13,389 nucleotides of DNA from Candidatus Sordicultor aquaticus (lineage in GTDB: Bacteria; Atribacterota; Atribacteria; Atribacterales; Caldatribacteriaceae): the NCBI GenBank assembly GCA_018056825.1, contig JAGPEW010000006.1:1-13389 (forward strand). Direction: 5' to 3'. The notes beneath the pieces were generated by a model. The model searched no databases. It was not told the DNA's origin and saw nothing but the letters and a program-made list of their open reading frames with translations. Below are positions 6,990-12,943 of the stretch, piece after piece (the first letter of the stretch is position 1; every line of letters begins with the position of its first letter). The position numbers were made by a program, and so were the translations under genes.

Positions 6990-7529
6990 CTACTTCCTAA
7001 ATGGTAAACCCAGTGCTTCCAACAAAGCCTTAGCTTCTTCATCAGTGGAAGCAGTGGTTACAAAAGTGATATTCATACCTCTCACTCGCTCTACTTTATC
7101 ATAACTAATTTCCGGGAAAATCAATTGTTCTTTGATGCCAATAGTACAATTCCCTTTCCCGTCAAAAGAACTATCCGGAAACCCTCTAAAATCACGAATA
7201 CGAGCTATAGATATATTTAGAAATCGATCTAAAAACTCATACATTAAATTCCTTCTCAAAGTAACTTTACAACCAATAGGTGCTCCTCGACGTAACTTAA
7301 AGTTAGATATAGATTTTTTAGCTCGAGTTACCAACGGTTTTTGCCCAGTAATGAGAGTTAGTTCCTCTACCGCTAAATCAAGGTAGCGAGAGTTTTGAGT
7401 AGCATCTCCTACTCCCATATTAATGACTATTTTTTCTACTTTGGGAACTTGCATAATATTTCGGTAATCAAAGGTCTCAACGAGACGAGGAACTACTTCT
7501 TTCTGGTATCTTTCTTTAGTAATAGACAC
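6990..7529 (-). CDS. rplE: Large-subunit ribosomal protein L5
   Basis: L5 binds 5S rRNA with L18 in the central protuberance and bridges to S13 and the P-site tRNA. The 179-residue product has RNIMQVPKVEKIVINMGVGDA (about 23-43), the TGQKPLVTRAKKSISNFKLR segment (about 61-80), and the ending LEALGLPFRK. The start is GTG (7527-7529). Its only candidate ribosome binding site is a GGGGG nine bases upstream, weaker than its neighbours' sites, and it can fold into a possible hairpin with the start codon (see 7524-7554). The gap to rplX is 17 bases. The N-terminus MSITKERYQKEVVP is of family length. Confidence 0.96.
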   Translation of the reverse strand: MSITKERYQKEVVPRLVETFDYRNIMQVPKVEKIVINMGVGDATQNSRYLDLAVEELTLITGQKPLVTRAKKSISNFKLRRGAPIGCKVTLRRNLMYEFLDRFLNISIARIRDFRGFPDSSFDGKGNCTIGIKEQLIFPEISYDKVERVRGMNITFVTTASTDEEAKALLEALGLPFRK

Positions 7530-7554
7530 AGCTACAGGCCCCCTTGCTACACCT
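7524..7554 (-). promoter_or_regulatory. Possible hairpin over the rplE start codon
   Basis: On the mRNA, AGGUGUAGC (bases 7554 to 7546) can pair with GCUGUGUCU (7532 to 7524): nine pairs, four of them consecutive G-U wobbles, with a 13-base loop. The GGGGG ribosome binding site of rplE lies in the loop and its GUG start in the 3' arm; the rplX stop is in the 5' arm. In E. coli, S8 represses spc genes at this same junction. I see the pairing directly; a regulatory role is inference. The run of G-U pairs makes the stem weak. Confidence 0.3.
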
Positions 7555-7912
7555 TATCTATGATTTCTCCACATTTTTTACATACTCTGACCCGAAAATG
7601 AGATTCGGCTACCTTAGTTCTCTGAATTTTAGTAAGTTGATTGCAACGGCTACAAACCAATCTTAAATTAGAGACTCTTATCGGGTTTTCTCTGGTCATT
7701 ATCCCCCCTTGGGGATTATCCTGGGTAGGACGAGCATGTTTCTTGACCATATTAACTCCTTCTACCACTGCTTCTCCTTTTCTAGGAAAAACTTTTAAAA
7801 CCTTTCCTCGTTTCCCCCGGTTCCTACCCCGCACTACTTCTACTACATCGCCTTTTTTTATAACTGCACTAACTTTTTTATCTTGACTTTCCACCTTAAC
7901 CACCTTCCTCAT
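7547..7912 (-). CDS. rplX: Large-subunit ribosomal protein L24 (with four-cysteine C-terminus)
   Basis: L24 is an assembly initiator of the 50S subunit and lies at the tunnel exit. The 121-residue product has the KOW motif at about 19-45 (KKGDVVEVVRGRNRGKRGKV) and the conserved NMVKKHARPTQDNPQGGI (54-71). Its C-terminal part has Cys87, Cys90, Cys111 and Cys114 (CSRC and CKKC), a likely zinc ribbon common in L24 of many bacteria. An N-terminal lead of about 15 residues (MRKVVKVESQDKKVS) precedes the usual start of homology. The ATG overlaps the rplN stop (ATGA), with a GAGGT three bases upstream. A GTG at codon 7 is a less likely alternative start. Confidence 0.96.
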   Translation of the reverse strand: MRKVVKVESQDKKVSAVIKKGDVVEVVRGRNRGKRGKVLKVFPRKGEAVVEGVNMVKKHARPTQDNPQGGIMTRENPIRVSNLRLVCSRCNQLTKIQRTKVAESHFRVRVCKKCGEIIDKV

Positions 7913-8277
7913 ACTACCTCAGGAGCCAGAGAGATAATACGCAAAAAATTACGGTCCCTCAGCTCTCTTCCCACTGGACCAAAAATTCGAGTTCCTCGAG
8001 GTACATCTTGATTGGTGACTAAAACAGCAGCATTATCGTCGAAACGGACAAAACTACCGTCTCCTCTTCCTACTTCCTTTTTGGTCCTAACCACTACCGC
8101 TCTCACCACTTCTCCTTTTTTCACATTAGAGTGAGGTTCAGCTTCTTTTACTGCAGCAATAATCACATCACCAATACTGGCATAGCGACGGTTAGAGCCA
8201 CCCATCACCCGAATACACATTATTCTTTTAGCTCCAGTATTGTCAGCGACCTCAAGCATAGTTCTCGGCTGAATCAA
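7909..8277 (-). CDS. rplN: Large-subunit ribosomal protein L14
   Basis: L14 sits at the subunit interface, contacts 16S helix 14, and is the docking point of the silencing factor RsfS. The 122-residue product starts MIQPRTMLEVADNTGAKRIMC and ends FLRIISLAPEVV, both family hallmarks. It contains KKGEVVRAVVVRTKKEVGR and the DNAAVLV segment. The start is TTG (8275-8277), placed inside the end of rpsQ so that the genes overlap by 26 bases. GGGAGG at 8286-8291 is eight bases upstream and the next residues (IQPRTML) fit the family, so the TTG is well supported. The next ATG would lose six conserved residues. Confidence 0.96.
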   Translation of the reverse strand: MIQPRTMLEVADNTGAKRIMCIRVMGGSNRRYASIGDVIIAAVKEAEPHSNVKKGEVVRAVVVRTKKEVGRGDGSFVRFDDNAAVLVTNQDVPRGTRIFGPVGRELRDRNFLRIISLAPEVV

Positions 8278-8542
8278 TTTCCTCTCCTCCCTTTATTTTG
8301 GCTTTCTCCAACACCGTAACTACTCTCCATCTTTTAGTCTTGCTCAAAGGTCTAGTCTCTTCAATAACGACCCGGTCTCCCACTGCACTAATTTTATTCT
8401 CATCGTGAGCAGCCAGGCGGCGAGCTTTTTTAACCTTCTTTCCATAAAGAGGATGTTCAGAAATTCTCACTACCTTAACCATCACTGTTTTATCCATAGC
8501 GTCGCTAACCACTTCACCAACTAATCTCTTTCTCGCTCCCAT
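8252..8542 (-). CDS. rpsQ: Small-subunit ribosomal protein S17
   Basis: S17 is a primary 16S rRNA-binding protein with an OB fold, needed early in 30S body assembly. The 96-residue product has RKRLVGEVVSDAMDKTVMVKV (4-24), the HPLYGKKVKKARRLAAHDE loop (30-48), and the signature GDRVVIEETRPLSKTKRW (55-72). The family is usually 80-90 residues; here a tail (KGGEEIDSAENYA) of about ten residues extends into the start of rplN. The stop of rpmC directly abuts the ATG (TGAATG), so translational coupling is likely. Confidence 0.97.
   Translation of the reverse strand: MGARKRLVGEVVSDAMDKTVMVKVVRISEHPLYGKKVKKARRLAAHDENKISAVGDRVVIEETRPLSKTKRWRVVTVLEKAKIKGGEEIDSAENYA
8286..8291 (-). promoter_or_regulatory. 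Ribosome binding site that sets the rplN TTG start
   Basis: GGGAGG inside the 3' end of rpsQ, 8 bases before the TTG at 8277. It is followed by a second purine patch (AGAGGAAA). It supports a start within rpsQ. Confidence 0.8.
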
Positions 8543-8755
8543 TCACCTAACCCCCTGCTTCTCTTTAGACAATTCTCTTTCTCTCAAAATCGTTTTCACT
8601 CGAGCAATGTCTTTTTTAACCACATTTATCCTCTTAGGATTACCCAATTGACCGGTAATACTCTGAAAACGCAAATTAAAAAGCTCGGTACGTAAATCTT
8701 TAAACCTCTGATTTAACTCCTCATCATTCAAATTACGAAGATCTGAAACCTTCAT
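8543..8755 (-). CDS. rpmC: Large-subunit ribosomal protein L29
   Basis: L29 lies beside L23 at the tunnel exit and helps form the docking site for trigger factor and SRP. The chosen ATG (8753-8755) gives 70 residues starting MKVSDLRNLNDEELNQRF. The two-helix hairpin includes the L29 core LRTELFNLRFQSITGQLGNPKRI and a basic second helix (KKDIARVKTILRERELSKEKQ). The frame opens at a GTG (8764) three codons earlier, but no ribosome binding site fits that codon. GGTGA at 8761-8765 is well placed for the ATG, because it pairs with the inner part of the 16S tail. The gap to rplP is 11 bases with this start. Confidence 0.93.
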   Translation of the reverse strand: MKVSDLRNLNDEELNQRFKDLRTELFNLRFQSITGQLGNPKRINVVKKDIARVKTILRERELSKEKQGVR

Positions 8756-8766
8756 ATCTCTCACCC

Positions 8767-9177
8767 CTAATCAATACTTCTTTCCACCACCCTGGTCTTA
8801 ATTGGCAACTTATGAGAAGCCAACCTGAGAGCCTCTCGAGCTGTGTCTCTGTCTACTCCTCCTATCTCAAACAGAATCTTTCCCGGCTTTACTACTGCTA
8901 CCCATCCTTCTACCGGCCCTTTTCCTTTTCCCATTCTGGTTTCTGTGGGTTTTTTGGTATAGGGCTTATCAGGAAAGATACGAATCCATATTTTTCCTTT
9001 TTTCATATGGCGAGAAAGAGCCACTCGAGCCGCTTCAATTTGAGGATTAGTAATCCAAGCTGGTTCTAAAGCCTGAAGACCAAAATCTCCAAAAGCAATA
9101 CTGTTACCTCGGGAAGCCAATCCTCTCATTCTTCCCCGATGTTGCTTTCTATATTTAACTTTATTAGGCATCAACAT
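8767..9177 (-). CDS. rplP: Large-subunit ribosomal protein L16
   Basis: L16 contacts the A-site tRNA elbow and is needed for late 50S assembly. The 136-residue product starts MLMPNKVKYRKQHRGRMRG, the typical L16 N-terminus. It contains FGDFGLQALEPAWITNPQIEAAR (about 30-52) and DKPYTKKPTETRMGKGKG (about 70-87). The start ATG lies inside the end of rpsC, a 14-base overlap, and AGGAGG in the rpsC tail is 12 bases upstream, a somewhat long spacing. An ATG two codons later would also fit, but MLMP is the conserved start. Confidence 0.97.
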   Translation of the reverse strand: MLMPNKVKYRKQHRGRMRGLASRGNSIAFGDFGLQALEPAWITNPQIEAARVALSRHMKKGKIWIRIFPDKPYTKKPTETRMGKGKGPVEGWVAVVKPGKILFEIGGVDRDTAREALRLASHKLPIKTRVVERSID

Positions 9178-9886
9178 GGTCTTCTGCTACCTCCTCATAA
9201 CTTTCCCCTTCTTCATTCTTTCGAAGAGAAACGTTTCCTCCTTCTAATAATTCTCCGGGAGAAATCACCTCTCCTTTAAATATCCACACCTTTACCCCAA
9301 TCTTACCATAAGTAGTTAGGGATTCAGCAAAACCATAATCTATGTCCGCCCGCAAAGTATGGAGAGGGAGACGACCTTCTCGATACCACTCTTGTCGAGC
9401 AATTTCTGCTCCGGCTAAACGGCCAGAACAAGATATTTTTATCCCTTGAGCTCCCATTCTCAAAGCTCGAGTGATAGCTTGTTTCATAGCCCGCCGATAA
9501 GAAACTCTCCGCTCTATTTGAGAAGCAACGTTTTCAGCTACTAGCTGAGCATCAAGCTCGGGAATGGATACTTCTTCCACTGAAATCTGAATATTTTGGT
9601 TTCCAGTTAAATTTTGAATATCCTGACGGAGTTTTTCTACTTCGCTACCCTTTCTACCAATAACAATACCGGGTCGAGAAGTTTTAACAATTATCTTTAT
9701 CTGATTAGCCAACCGCTCTACTTGCACCTGAGAAACACCAGAATGATAAAATCTATTTTTAACCTCTCGGCGAATTTTCAAATCTTCTATCAGGTAATTT
9801 TTAAATTTATTTTCTGTATACCATCGTGATTGCCAATCTTTAATAATTCCTAACCGTAACCCAATTGGATTTACTTTTTGCCCCAA
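9164..9886 (-). CDS. rpsC: Small-subunit ribosomal protein S3
   Basis: S3 lines the mRNA entry tunnel with S4 and S5 and takes part in mRNA unwinding. The 240-residue product starts MGQKVNPIGLRLGI. The type II KH domain has the loop GRKG at 77-80 (GIVIGRKGSEVEKLR). Arg131, Arg132 and Lys135 (RRAMK) match the E. coli residues linked to the ribosomal helicase activity. The tail is acidic (EEGESYEEVAEDHVDA). The start is TTG (9884-9886) with AGGAGG eight bases upstream at 9895-9900, inside the rplV stop region. No ATG alternative keeps the conserved N-terminus. Confidence 0.97.
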   Translation of the reverse strand: MGQKVNPIGLRLGIIKDWQSRWYTENKFKNYLIEDLKIRREVKNRFYHSGVSQVQVERLANQIKIIVKTSRPGIVIGRKGSEVEKLRQDIQNLTGNQNIQISVEEVSIPELDAQLVAENVASQIERRVSYRRAMKQAITRALRMGAQGIKISCSGRLAGAEIARQEWYREGRLPLHTLRADIDYGFAESLTTYGKIGVKVWIFKGEVISPGELLEGGNVSLRKNEEGESYEEVAEDHVDA

Positions 9887-9889
9887 TTG

Positions 9890-10228
9890 CTATTCCTCCT
9901 TTTCCGCAACTGCCACTGTAATATGAGAGGTCCTTTTTCTGATTAGATATCCTCTCCCCATAGCCCGAGGACGCATCCGCTTTAAAGTCGGTCCCTGATC
10001 TACGAAAGCCTGAGATACTATTAGCTGGTCCACATCCATATTATAGTTATTCTCGGCATTAGCCACCGCTGACTTTAAAACCTTATATACCATTCTAGCT
10101 GCCTTCTTGGGAATAAACTGTAAAGTAGCCAGAGCCTCTGGCGCTGATTTTCCTCGAATTAAATCCACTGCCTGTCTGGCTTTACGAGGCGAGATACGTA
10201 AATACTTTGCCGTTGCTTTCACTTCCAT
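9890..10228 (-). CDS. rplV: Large-subunit ribosomal protein L22
   Basis: L22 has a globular part on the 50S surface and a long beta-hairpin lining the nascent-chain tunnel, where macrolide resistance changes occur. The ATG at 10226-10228 gives 112 residues starting MEVKATAKYLRISPRKARQ. The hairpin is RMRPRAMGRGYLIRKRTSHI near the C-terminus. A TTG two codons upstream (10234) is in frame, but GGAGG at 10236-10240 is one base from it and seven from the ATG, so the ATG is chosen. The rpsS stop is 13 bases upstream. The tail AEKEE also encodes the ribosome binding site of rpsC. Confidence 0.95.
   Translation of the reverse strand: MEVKATAKYLRISPRKARQAVDLIRGKSAPEALATLQFIPKKAARMVYKVLKSAVANAENNYNMDVDQLIVSQAFVDQGPTLKRMRPRAMGRGYLIRKRTSHITVAVAEKEE
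9895..9900 (-). promoter_or_regulatory. Ribosome binding site that sets the rpsC TTG start
   Basis: AGGAGG formed by the last Lys-Glu-Glu codons of rplV, 8 bases before the TTG at 9886. It is a clear case of a site embedded in the preceding gene. Confidence 0.87.
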
Positions 10229-10235
10229 ACCCAAT

Positions 10236-10240
10236 CCTCC
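10236..10240 (-). promoter_or_regulatory. Ribosome binding site that sets the rplV start
   Basis: GGAGG 7 bases before the ATG at 10228 and only 1 base before the in-frame TTG at 10234. It therefore selects the ATG. Confidence 0.85.
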
Positions 10241-10241
10241 C

Positions 10242-10526
10242 TCACTTCAATGCCGTAGAGCGCTCAGTAGGATTACCATGTCCCCTAAAGGTCCGAGTTG
10301 GAGCAAATTCTCCTAATCTGTGCCCTACCATCTGCTCGGTAATATAAACGGGAACGTGTTTTTTCCCATTGTGAACAGCAATGGTATGTCCTACCATTTC
10401 AGGGATTATCACACAAGCCCGGCACCAGGTTTTAACTACCCTTTTTTCCCCTTTGCGATTAAGCTCATCAATTCTTCCTCGCAATCGGGCATCTATATAA
10501 GGGCCTTTTTTTGTAGACCTACTCAT
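10242..10526 (-). CDS. rpsS: Small-subunit ribosomal protein S19
   Basis: S19 is in the 30S head near S13 and contacts the 50S bridge region. The 94-residue product starts MSRSTKKGPYIDARL, has GHTIAVHNGKKHVPVYITEQ and MVGHRLGEFAPTRTFRGHG, and ends ERSTALK, all family signatures. One local oddity is the segment KTWCRACVIIPEM, where most S19 proteins have Ser/Arg/Thr-rich residues at the two Cys positions. The two cysteines (C-X2-C) have no partner pair in the protein, so a zinc site is not supported. The ATG follows the rplB stop by two bases, and GAGGAGG in the last rplB codons is the ribosome binding site. Confidence 0.98.
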   Translation of the reverse strand: MSRSTKKGPYIDARLRGRIDELNRKGEKRVVKTWCRACVIIPEMVGHTIAVHNGKKHVPVYITEQMVGHRLGEFAPTRTFRGHGNPTERSTALK

Positions 10527-10528
10527 TT

Positions 10529-11353
10529 CTATTTCCTCCTCTTAACAATCCATTTATCTGTGTTTTTATTCTTCCTGGTCTTAAAGCCTTTAGTAGGCAC
10601 TCCCCAAGGGCTCACCGGGTGTCTTCCTCCATGGGCTTTTCCTTCTCCTCCACCATGAGGATGGTCAATGGGGTTCATAGCCACTCCTCGCACCGTAGGC
10701 CTTACTCCTAACCATCTTTTTCTTCCTGCTTTACCAATGACTACGTTCTCATGGTCAACGTTACCCACCTGACCTATGGTGGCTAAACAATCCATATGAA
10801 CCAGGCGTACTTCTCCAGAAGAAAGCCGAACCTGAGCATAATTTCCCTCTTTAGCCATTAACTGAGCATAAGCGCCCGCTGACCTCACCAGTTGCCCACC
10901 TTTGCCTTTTTTAAGTTCCAGGTTATGGACGAAAGTCCCCACCGGTATATTCCGAAGAGGTAAAGCATTCCCTGGGCGAATGTCAGCTTCTTCACCGCTC
11001 ATCAAAACGTCTCCCACTGCAACTCCCAGGGGAGCAATAATATATCTTTTCTCTCCATCCGCATATTTTAAAAGAGCAATTCGAGCAGAACGGTTGGGGT
11101 CGTACTCAATCCTCTCTACTTTAGCCGGAATATTAAATTTATCTCTTTTAAAATCAATGCACCGATATTTTCTCTTGTGTCCTCCCCCTTGATGTCTTAC
11201 CGAAATTCTTCCCTGGTTATTTCTCCCGGCCTTACTTTTCAGCGGTTTTAAAAGAGATTTTTCTGGCCCACCAGGAGTAATTTCTTCAAAAGTATAGCCC
11301 GTCATATGTCTACGGCCTGGTGTAACCGGGTTGTATTGTTTCAAATTAGCCAT
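10529..11353 (-). CDS. rplB: Large-subunit ribosomal protein L2
   Basis: L2 is an essential 50S core protein near the peptidyl transferase centre and is needed for subunit joining. The 274-residue product has the usual N-terminus (MANLKQYNPVTPGRRHMTGY), the RNNQGRISVRHQGGGHKRKYR stretch (44-64), and the conserved DHPHGGGEG at 230-238. That motif includes the histidine implicated in peptidyl transfer in E. coli L2. The C-terminal basic tail is GFKTRKNKNTDKWIVKRRK. The ATG (11351-11353) has GGAGAG six bases upstream and a 15-base gap from rplW. Length and motifs are standard. Confidence 0.98.
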   Translation of the reverse strand: MANLKQYNPVTPGRRHMTGYTFEEITPGGPEKSLLKPLKSKAGRNNQGRISVRHQGGGHKRKYRCIDFKRDKFNIPAKVERIEYDPNRSARIALLKYADGEKRYIIAPLGVAVGDVLMSGEEADIRPGNALPLRNIPVGTFVHNLELKKGKGGQLVRSAGAYAQLMAKEGNYAQVRLSSGEVRLVHMDCLATIGQVGNVDHENVVIGKAGRKRWLGVRPTVRGVAMNPIDHPHGGGEGKAHGGRHPVSPWGVPTKGFKTRKNKNTDKWIVKRRK

Positions 11354-11368
11354 ACCATTCTCTCCTTT

Positions 11369-11656
11369 TTAAGTGATATCAAAGGCTTTTATTCTTTCTC
11401 CAGGTTTTAGGAAAACTATTGCTTTTTTCATCGAGCTAGTTTTACCTTCAAAGCGCCCTAACCTTTTAGTCTTTCCTTTAATTTTTACCGTATTAACCTT
11501 AGTCACTGTCACTGAAAAAGCATCCTCCACTGCTTTCTTAATCTCTGCCTTAGTAGCTCGAGAGTCAACTTTAAAAATATATTTACTTTCCTTTTGGAGG
11601 TTTACCGCTTTTTCAGTAATAATAGGACTAATTAATACTTGTTTCTGATTGTTCAT
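11369..11656 (-). CDS. rplW: Large-subunit ribosomal protein L23
   Basis: L23 lies at the exit of the nascent-chain tunnel and is the main docking point for trigger factor and SRP. The 95-residue product has VLISPIITEKAVNLQKESKYIFKV (7-30), the ATKAEIKKAVEDAFSV helix, and the KTKRLGRFEGKTSSMKKAIVFL hairpin. It ends with LKPGERIKAFD, typical of the family. The ATG at 11654-11656 is inside the end of rplD, a 29-base overlap. GGAGGG at 11663-11668 is six bases upstream, within the rplD coding sequence, which supports this start. Confidence 0.97.
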   Translation of the reverse strand: MNNQKQVLISPIITEKAVNLQKESKYIFKVDSRATKAEIKKAVEDAFSVTVTKVNTVKIKGKTKRLGRFEGKTSSMKKAIVFLKPGERIKAFDIT

Positions 11657-12275
11657 AATCTTCCCTCCAGAGCCAAGAGAAAGCTTTTCTTTCCATCACC
11701 ACTAATTGGGCATCCACCACCCAATAAGCAGTTAACTCACCCACTGATTTCACCCTTACATCAGGAAGGTTAGCAAAAGCTCTTCTCACATCCTCTTTAT
11801 TATTCTCAGTTACCATCAATGTCTTCCCTAACTTCTCTCCAGATAACGAAGAAAGGAACTGCTTTGCTTTTTTAGTTTGAGGACTCTCCAAATCAATTTC
11901 CTCTACCAACTTTATCAATCCTTGATTTATTTTTTCCTGCAAAGCTATCATCAAAGCTCTTCTTCTCTCCTTCTGAGAAAGACTGTGGTAATAAGAGCGA
12001 GGAATAGGACCAAATACTACTCCTCCTCCCTTCCAGATAGGAGAGCGAATACTTCCTTGTCGCGCTCTACCGGTTCCTTTCTGTCTCCAAGGTTTCTTAC
12101 CTCCTCCCCTTACCTCTCCTCGAGTCTTGGTTTTGGCTGTCCCCAATCTTTGATTATCCAAGAAAGCCTTAACCGATAGGTAAAGGAGGTGATAATCTTT
12201 ATCGGATAGAACTGTATCTTCTAAGGTAATAGTATCTACTACCTTTCCTTCTTTATCCCACACTTGTAGTTCCAT
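11628..12275 (-). CDS. rplD: Large-subunit ribosomal protein L4
   Basis: L4 has a globular domain on the 50S surface and a long loop reaching the nascent-chain tunnel; in E. coli it also represses the S10 operon. The 215-residue product shows the tunnel loop TKTRGEVRGGGKKPWRQKGTG, then RARQGSIRSPIWKGGGVVFGP (about 49-90). The C-terminal domain includes VRVKSVGELTAYWVVDAQLVV. The usual family end is near VMERKAFSWL; here a further tail (WREDYEQSETSIN) runs into rplW, and part of it encodes the rplW ribosome binding site. The ATG has GGGGG seven bases upstream, and the gap to rplC is 18 bases. Confidence 0.97.
   Translation of the reverse strand: MELQVWDKEGKVVDTITLEDTVLSDKDYHLLYLSVKAFLDNQRLGTAKTKTRGEVRGGGKKPWRQKGTGRARQGSIRSPIWKGGGVVFGPIPRSYYHSLSQKERRRALMIALQEKINQGLIKLVEEIDLESPQTKKAKQFLSSLSGEKLGKTLMVTENNKEDVRRAFANLPDVRVKSVGELTAYWVVDAQLVVMERKAFSWLWREDYEQSETSIN
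11663..11668 (-). promoter_or_regulatory. Ribosome binding site of rplW inside rplD
   Basis: GGAGGG, formed by the codons for Trp-Arg-Glu near the C-terminus of L4, lies 6 bases before the rplW ATG at 11656. It implies that rplW translation starts while ribosomes are still finishing rplD. Confidence 0.85.
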
Positions 12276-12293
12276 CTTTTATCCCCCTATTGG

Positions 12294-12917
12294 TTATTTT
12301 CGAACTATCATTACCAGGCTTCCTGCTGGTCCAGGAATTGCTCCCTTTAACAAGAGAAGGTCTCTTTCTGCATTTATTCCCACCACTTCTAAATTGCGCA
12401 CTGTTACCCTCTTTCCTCCCATTCTCCCGGGAAGACCTTTTCCCTTAAAAACTCTCTCAGCGTCTGTACCACCTATAGAGCCAGGTGCTCTGTAAAACAT
12501 CGAACCATGAGAAGCTTCTCCACCCCGGTAACCCAGTCTTTTCATTACTCCAGCAAACCCTTTACCTTTGGATTTACCGGTTACGTCTACTCGGTCTCCT
12601 ATCTGGAAGCCATCTACTTTTAATACTTCACCTGGTTGATGTTGAGCATCCTTAAAAGAAAACTCTTTCAAAAATTTAAGAGGAGGAACTCCTCTTTTTC
12701 TAAGATGCCCCAGAAGAGGCTTATTGAGTTTTCTTTCTTTAACTTCCCCATAACCTATCTGCCAAGATTGGTATCCATCGCGTTCTGTAGTTTTTTGGCC
12801 GGTAACATAGCAGGGACCACATTTAATCACCGTCACCGGAATAGACATTCCTTCCGGGGTAAAAATCCTGGTCATTCCTACTTTTTCTCCCAGCATTCCA
12901 TAAGTCACTGTCTTCAT
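12294..12917 (-). CDS. rplC: Large-subunit ribosomal protein L3
   Basis: L3 is one of the two 50S assembly initiators (with L24) and reaches toward the peptidyl transferase centre. The 207-residue product starts MKTVTYGMLGEKVGMTRIF and has DVTGKSKGKGFAGVMKRLGY (111-130) and SHGSMFYRAPGSIGG (136-150). The end is the usual INAERDLLLLKGAIPG followed by GSLVMIV. Residue 150 is Gly, where E. coli L3 has Gln150, the methylation site of PrmB; many other bacteria also lack that Gln. The ATG has AAGGAG six bases upstream, and the gap to rpsJ is 26 bases. Confidence 0.98.
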   Translation of the reverse strand: MKTVTYGMLGEKVGMTRIFTPEGMSIPVTVIKCGPCYVTGQKTTERDGYQSWQIGYGEVKERKLNKPLLGHLRKRGVPPLKFLKEFSFKDAQHQPGEVLKVDGFQIGDRVDVTGKSKGKGFAGVMKRLGYRGGEASHGSMFYRAPGSIGGTDAERVFKGKGLPGRMGGKRVTVRNLEVVGINAERDLLLLKGAIPGPAGSLVMIVRK

Positions 12918-12943
12918 CTATATCTCCTTCCCCCGTTACCTCA

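Noticed and set aside
6977..7042. Longer rpsN start adding 22 residues
   Set aside because: These codons lie inside the end of rplE. The ATG at 6976 with its AGGAGG gives the classic 61-residue protein.
10356..10526. Possible zinc site in S19 (Cys-X2-Cys in KTWCRACVI)
   Set aside because: There is no second cysteine or histidine pair at a sensible distance, and S19 is not a zinc protein. It is more likely a lineage substitution.
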